A stretch of 9,778 nucleotides of DNA from JAZKFT01 sp043760535 (GTDB lineage Bacteria; Bacteroidota; Bacteroidia; Chitinophagales; Chitinophagaceae). A model generated the notes under the pieces. It saw only the letters and a list, made by a program, of their open reading frames with translations. It had not been told where the DNA came from and did no database searches. The stretch is taken from positions 1-9,778 of the forward strand of contig JAYUOV010000244.1 in assembly GCA_043760535.1 (NCBI GenBank), given 5' to 3'. This document shows, in pieces, positions 6,994-9,778 of the stretch (within the stretch, counting starts at the first letter, position 1; each line of letters starts with the position of its first letter). The translations under genes and the position numbers were made by a program.

Positions 6994-7067
6994 TTTCTTA
7001 TTGAAAAGAAATGGATTTGTTATCCGCCAGTGGTAACACCTTGTTTTTTTGAAAGACCTTTGAATTG

Positions 7068-7102
7068 GAAAAGACCAATGCTGTTAAGGCTTTGGTCTTT
7101 TC
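7068..7102 (-). promoter_or_regulatory. 11-bp hairpin in the rpsB-tsf spacer, possible attenuator
   Basis: GAAAAGACCAA (7068-7078) and TTGGTCTTTTC (7092-7102) are perfect inverted repeats around a 13-nt loop. In the minus-strand transcript the first arm can alternatively pair, over 7 bp (AAAGACC with GGTCTTT), with a second copy of the arm at 7052-7058. The two foldings exclude each other. The T-rich arm is not followed by a clear T-run, so simple termination is not certain; partial termination, attenuation or an RNA-processing site are all possible. Confidence 0.55.
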
Positions 7103-7164
7103 TTATGCTGTTAAATGATACTTGTAATTTTTATTGTGGTGACTTAAAAAGTGTTTGGCCTGCT

Positions 7165-7192
7165 CATTACTAATTAGCCAATCACTAATTAA
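7165..7192. repeat. degenerate heptamer repeat touching the rpsB stop codon
   Basis: Four 7-bp units (CATTACT, AATTAGC, CAATCAC, TAATTAA) run up to the base before the rpsB stop codon (7193-7195). Two copies of ACTAATTA are visible. It is less regular than the runs around rpsI. Confidence 0.45.
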
Positions 7193-8143
7193 CTAACGTG
7201 GCCCACCCGGACGACGCCCACCGCCGCCACCCGGCCCGCCAGCACCTGCAGGGCGACGTCCGCCACCTGCACCACCAGCTCCACCCGGACGACCACCGCC
7301 ACCGCCAGCGTTGCCGCCACGATTACCGGTACCACGGCCACCTGCACGGCTTCCGCCTCTTTCACGGCCACCTTCCTCGCCATCCATTTTAAATGATGGA
7401 CGATCATCACCGTCGTTGTCATCTACCAAACCGTCTTCGTCTTTAGCTACCTGACGCTCGGCTAAACCTTCGGCAATAGCAGCTGTAACGTAGTTACAAA
7501 TAATGGCAATTGATTTTGTTGCATCGTCATTGGCTGGTACAGCGTAATCCACTTTATTAGGATCGCTGTTAGTATCTACCATACCAAATGTGGTGATGTT
7601 TAATTTTTTTGCTTCGGCCAAAGCAATGTGCTCATGTCCGATATCTACCAGGAACAAAGCGGCAGGGATACGGCCCATATTGGCTATACCACCCAATACT
7701 TTTTCCAGTTTGTCTTTATCGCGGCCTAAAGTAAGGCGCTCTTTTTTAGTAAGGCTGTCGATGCTGCCATCGCCAAGTAACTTTTCGATGCTCTGCATTT
7801 TCTTTACACTCTTGCGAACAGTATTGAAATTGGTAAGCATACCACCTAACCAACGCTCTGTAGCGTAAGGCATATTTACTTTTTTAGCACATTCGCTAAC
7901 GATTTCTTTAGCCTGCTTTTTAGTAGCAACAAACATGATTTTTTTACCACTTTTTGCAATCTGCTTCATAGCAGCAGCAGTTTCCTGCAGGCACTCTGTG
8001 GTTTTATTTAAATCAATGATGTGAATACCTTTCTTTTCGGCGAAGATGTAAGGCAACATCTTTGGGTTCCACTTTTTCTTTAGGTGACCAAAGTGTACGC
8101 CGGCTTCCAGAAGCTGTTGTTGCAATGAAGTATTTGATTCCAT
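7193..8143 (-). CDS. rpsB: 30S ribosomal protein S2 with a glycine/arginine-rich C-terminal tail
   Basis: Residues 1-230 are a normal uS2 core: LLEAGVHFGHLKKKWNPKM (11-29), the segment RWLGGMLTNFNTVRKS (97-112), LGGIANMGRIPAALFLVDI (150-168), and MVDTNSDPNKVDYAVPANDD (188-207). The core is followed by an acidic linker (234-247, rich in Asp) and then a low-complexity tail (258-316). Of these last 59 residues, 32 are Gly and 11 are Arg, with RGG at 262-264 and 275-277. S2 sits on the solvent side of the 30S between head and platform, near the mRNA exit. A long tail there is not part of the conserved fold; its role is unknown, and RNA binding is a reasonable inference. The tail-coding DNA (about 7196-7370) is much more GC-rich than its surroundings. 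The gene lies between rpsI and tsf, and its start is preceded by A-rich sequence without a Shine-Dalgarno. Confidence 0.97.
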   Translation of the reverse strand: MESNTSLQQQLLEAGVHFGHLKKKWNPKMLPYIFAEKKGIHIIDLNKTTECLQETAAAMKQIAKSGKKIMFVATKKQAKEIVSECAKKVNMPYATERWLGGMLTNFNTVRKSVKKMQSIEKLLGDGSIDSLTKKERLTLGRDKDKLEKVLGGIANMGRIPAALFLVDIGHEHIALAEAKKLNITTFGMVDTNSDPNKVDYAVPANDDATKSIAIICNYVTAAIAEGLAERQVAKDEDGLVDDNDGDDRPSFKMDGEEGGRERGGSRAGGRGTGNRGGNAGGGGGRPGGAGGAGGGRRPAGAGGPGGGGGRRPGGPR

Positions 8144-8239
8144 TTCTTTTTAATTTGAAGCTCCTACCGTTCAGTAAACCTGAACCAGAAAAGCCTATGT
8201 ATGAAAATGATAAATTTTGAACCTTTACTCTTGTTATCT

Positions 8240-8263
8240 CCCCTGCGGGAAGACCGAGAGGGG
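8240..8263 (-). promoter_or_regulatory. GC-rich hairpin between rpsI and rpsB
   Basis: CCCCT (8240-8244) pairs with AGGGG (8259-8263), and CGG (8246-8248) with CCG (8254-8256), around a GAAGA loop. The two stems are separated by a small asymmetric internal loop. It lies 3 bp beyond the rpsI stop codon and about 100 nt upstream of rpsB. It lacks a T-run, so it is not a standard terminator. It may be an mRNA-stability or S2-leader element, or a dispersed repeat. Confidence 0.4.
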
Positions 8264-8265
8264 TA

Positions 8266-8655
8266 TTAACGTTTGCTGAACTGGAAGCTGCGACGGGCTT
8301 TTTTCCTACCTGGCTTTTTACGTTCTACCTGGCGGCTGTCACGGGTTAATAATCCAGATGCTTTTAAAATGGGCTTTAATTCAGGGTTAAGTTCAATTAA
8401 AGCACGGCTGATGCCCAGCTTTACAGCTTCTGCCTGTCCTTTTACACCGCCGCCTGTAGCGTTAATTACAATGTCGTAAGAGGTGGTAGCTTCAACTGCT
8501 TTTAATGGCGTTTCTACCTGATTTTGCAGGTACACCATTGGGAAATAGGTTTTGTAGTCTTTGCCATTTACAGTAATAGCACCGGTACCTTTTGTAAGGA
8601 ATACACGGGTTACTGCTTCTTTACGGCGACCAACGGATTTTATTTGCTTTTCCAT
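8266..8655 (-). CDS. rpsI: 30S ribosomal protein S9
   Basis: This is a 129-residue uS9, the usual length. The N-terminal signature GRRKEAVTRVFL lies at 9-20, and the central RNA-binding segment with GGGVKGQAEAVKLGISRAL at about 68-86. The C-terminal tail KKPGRKKARRSFQFSKR ends in the conserved Ser-Lys-Arg that reaches the P-site tRNA in the decoding centre. The start codon follows an A-rich stretch (TTAAAAAATGG on the minus strand). It is the second gene of the operon. The 134-bp spacer separating it from rplM is largely made of heptamer repeats; this is unusually long, as rplM and rpsI are close neighbours in most bacteria. Confidence 0.98.
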   Translation of the reverse strand: MEKQIKSVGRRKEAVTRVFLTKGTGAITVNGKDYKTYFPMVYLQNQVETPLKAVEATTSYDIVINATGGGVKGQAEAVKLGISRALIELNPELKPILKASGLLTRDSRQVERKKPGRKKARRSFQFSKR

Positions 8656-8665
8656 TTTTTAATAT

Positions 8666-8707
8666 TTAGTACCTAGTATTTGGTACTTAGATGATAGTAT
8701 TTAGATA
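8666..8707. repeat. degenerate heptamer repeat, six units
   Basis: Six 7-bp units in perfect register, consensus TTAGTAY, starting with TTAGTAC and CTAGTAT and ending with ATAGTAT and TTAGATA. The run begins 11 bp upstream of the rpsI start codon on the operon strand. The string TAGTATTTAG (8695-8704) is exactly complementary to 8768-8777 in the second run of the same spacer. Confidence 0.75.
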
Positions 8708-8748
8708 GAACCGTAAACTGAGTTTAAGTGTTCATTTAAAGAAGTGTT

Positions 8749-8790
8749 TTAGTCTTAGTAATTAGTACTAAATACTAAAATCTCCGTACT
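8749..8790. repeat. second degenerate heptamer repeat of the rplM-rpsI spacer, six units
   Basis: Six units again (42 bp) with core TAGTACT, such as TAGTAAT, TAGTACT and AAATACT. The run ends on the first base of the rplM stop codon triplet (8790-8792). The two runs of this spacer are separated by 41 bp of non-repeat sequence, and their cores are complementary over 10 bp, so they can form a long-range stem in the transcript. Confidence 0.7.
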
Positions 8791-9233
8791 TAGAACTTCA
8801 ATTCTTTAGGTTGTTGTGCACTGTGCGGATGTGCAGCACCGGCATACACATACAATTTCTTAATCATTTTGCGACCAAGACGGTTTTTAGGCAACATACC
8901 TTTTACGGCACGTTCCAAAATAGCATCGGGGCGACGTTTGATTAAATTGCCAGCGGTTTCTTCTTTTTTACCTCCTGGGTAGCCGCTAAAGTTGATGTAG
9001 ATTTTTTGTTCCAGTTTGTCGCCGGTAAACACAACTTTATCTGCATTGATAATAATTACATTATCCCCGCAATCTACATGGGGCGTGTAATAGGTTTTGT
9101 TCTTACCACGGAGAACAGATGCAATTCTTGCACACATGCGTCCGACGGTTTGATTGGTACCGTCAACTATGTACCAGTTGTGTTGTACGGTAGCCTCATT
9201 GGCATGTTTGGTGGTGAAATGTAGTTTACTCAT
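8790..9233 (-). CDS. rplM: 50S ribosomal protein L13
   Basis: This is a 147-residue uL13, an early 50S assembly protein that binds 23S rRNA. Conserved blocks are WYIVDGTNQTVGRMCARIASVLRGK (20-44), HVDCGDNVIIINADKV (52-67), the SGYPGG loop (83-88) and the AVKGMLPKNRLGRKM stretch (109-123), ending with LYVYAGAAHPHSAQQP. I chose the ATG at 9233. An in-frame ATG at 9263 would add ten residues (MVSELQKTKV) not typical of the family; the GGGAGG just before that ATG abuts it with no spacing and so is unlikely to act as a Shine-Dalgarno. This is the first gene of the rplM-rpsI-rpsB-tsf operon, with a candidate promoter at 9322-9352 giving a leader of about 80 nt. Confidence 0.96.
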   Translation of the reverse strand: MSKLHFTTKHANEATVQHNWYIVDGTNQTVGRMCARIASVLRGKNKTYYTPHVDCGDNVIIINADKVVFTGDKLEQKIYINFSGYPGGKKEETAGNLIKRRPDAILERAVKGMLPKNRLGRKMIKKLYVYAGAAHPHSAQQPKELKF

Positions 9234-9321
9234 AACTTTTGTTTTTTGAAGTTCCGAGACCATCCTCCCAGATACTTTATTTAAAAATAGCCCATTCAGT
9301 TGCTTTTTTTAGAATGGTGAG

Positions 9322-9352
9322 CAAAGGTGGGCTTGTTCATTTTATTTTCCAA
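9322..9352 (-). promoter_or_regulatory. candidate promoter of the ribosomal operon
   Basis: On the minus strand a TTG (9352-9350) is followed after exactly 20 bp by CACCTTTG (9329-9322), one mismatch from the Bacteroidota -7 box TAnnTTTG. Box sequence and spacing both fit the known pattern of -33 TTG, 19-21 bp, -7 box. Transcription would start near 9316. Confidence 0.5.
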
Positions 9353-9574
9353 CTATTTAAGCAACTAATTTTTAACCATGCCTCATAAATCATTGATTTA
9401 CAATAAATATTTTGCACTAAAATAATAATACCCTGTGCAAATGCAGCAGCAATAGGGAAATTGCAAGCACCTATTGGCTGTAAATACTTACAGCATTGGG
9501 TTGCAGGCCTGCTTAATTTTTTGGGATTAGGTGTTTTGTACACAAACACATACCTGACATGAACTTCAATGCTT
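9353..9574. other. intergenic region with palindromes, no convincing gene
   Basis: A perfect hairpin (GCTGTAA 9477-9483, ATAC loop, TTACAGC 9488-9494) is followed by the 10-bp palindrome GCAGGCCTGC (9503-9512) and a short T-run (9517-9522). The two strands also carry open frames of 47 and 70 codons with no recognisable family and, on the plus strand, no ATG. A small RNA or a decayed gene fragment are both possible; I cannot decide. Confidence 0.3.
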
Positions 9575-9618
9575 TTTCTTTTTTTTCTTGATAAAAAAAA
9601 GAAACAAAAAAAATCAAG
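9575..9618. repeat. T-run/A-run hairpin with nested inverted repeat
   Basis: A perfect 12-bp inverted repeat (9575-9586 with 9593-9604) is made of 8 T and 8 A plus TTTC/GAAA, around the loop CTTGAT. The loop sequence is itself repeated inverted as ATCAAG at 9613-9618, so two alternative hairpins can form. It could stop transcription on either strand and seems to be the edge of the element at 9637-9747. Confidence 0.55.
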
Positions 9619-9636
9619 GCTCCGAAATAAAAGCTA

Positions 9637-9747
9637 AAAATTATGATTGAAGCCTAAACCCGGCGAACTCGCCGTAAAAATCTTTCAAGTCATAGACCCG
9701 ACTGGCTAAAACAGCGCCGGCTTCTTAACGGCTTCAATCATAATTTT
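9637..9747. repeat. MITE-like or structured-RNA element with perfect 18-bp inverted arms
   Basis: AAAATTATGATTGAAGCC (9637-9654) and its exact reverse complement (9730-9747) enclose 75 bp. Inside is the hairpin CGGCG-AACT-CGCCG (9661-9674) and a weaker AGTC/GACT stem (9688-9691 with 9700-9703). It encodes no protein. I recall similar strings recurring in Chitinophagaceae intergenic regions, but this is unverified. No target-site duplication is visible directly at the arm ends. Confidence 0.6.
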
Positions 9748-9778
9748 CTTAAGGGCATCTCTAAAAACCAAATTATTA

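Noticed and set aside
7189..7422. Open frames over the S2 tail, Val/Ala-rich on the minus strand and His/Arg-rich on the plus strand
   Set aside because: Shifted-frame readings of the GC-rich Gly/Arg repeat. The S2 frame is continuous from the conserved core into the tail.
9234..9263. Longer L13 start at 9263 with GGGAGG just upstream
   Set aside because: The purine run touches the ATG with no spacing, and the ten extra residues are not seen in L13 proteins I know.
9337..9549. 70-codon minus-strand ORF and a 47-codon ATG-less plus-strand frame
   Set aside because: No recognisable domain. The minus-strand ORF runs over the candidate operon promoter and the palindromes.
1..9778. CRISPR array, tRNA or rRNA genes, toxin-antitoxin or defence genes
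   Set aside because: Looked for on both strands. No regularly spaced identical repeats, tRNA cloverleaf or known defence motif was seen. The 7-bp and 9-bp repeats have no spacers and are not CRISPRs.

Overview
The window looks like a chromosomal segment of a member of the Bacteroidota, most likely the Chitinophagaceae or a close relative. Several things point that way. The genes rplM, rpsI, rpsB and tsf lie together in that order. The proteins fit that phylum, including exported proteins with the 'SSSAQ' type of signal-peptide end. Start codons are preceded by A-rich stretches with no well-placed Shine-Dalgarno sequence, and there are matches to the Bacteroidota -7 promoter box TAnnTTTG. The DNA is AT-rich with long intergenic gaps. 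The genus is inference; no rRNA or tRNA gene is present to fix it.

Layout. (1) 1-637, minus: radC, cut by the window start. (2) 638-846: a divergent intergenic region carrying two runs of degenerate 7-bp repeats. (3) 847-1797, plus: prs, PRPP synthetase. (4) 1798-2318: a gap with no convincing gene but with a 9-bp-period repeat, an inverted repeat and a hairpin, ending in a promoter box that almost touches the next start codon. (5) 2319-3145, plus: a two-gene unit of a small two-helix membrane protein and an exported FKBP-type prolyl isomerase, closed by a long hairpin terminator at 3164-3203. (6) 3324-5534, minus: a large exported protein of unknown function whose C-terminal quarter carries a His/Cys pattern like a clan CD (caspase/gingipain-like) cysteine peptidase. 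(7) 5535-6081: a gap with one doubtful small ORF and the terminator of the ribosomal operon. (8) 9233 down to 6082, minus: rplM, rpsI, rpsB and tsf, separated by 122-265 bp spacers rich in heptamer repeats and hairpins. (9) 9353-9778: noncoding sequence with a palindrome-rich stretch and a structured, MITE-like repeat bounded by perfect 18-bp inverted arms.

Function. The ribosomal cluster supplies 50S protein L13, 30S proteins S9 and S2, and elongation factor Ts. prs supplies PRPP for nucleotide synthesis and radC is a core accessory gene. The membrane protein and the FKBP lipoprotein candidate probably act at the cell envelope.

The least ordinary items are the putative clan CD peptidase, a glycine/arginine-rich tail on ribosomal protein S2, phase-locked 7-bp and 9-bp degenerate repeats in the spacers, a hairpin with mutually exclusive pairings between rpsB and tsf, a possible leaderless transcript at 2319, and the 18-bp-armed element at the right end. 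I found no complete mobile element, CRISPR array, phage gene or defence system.
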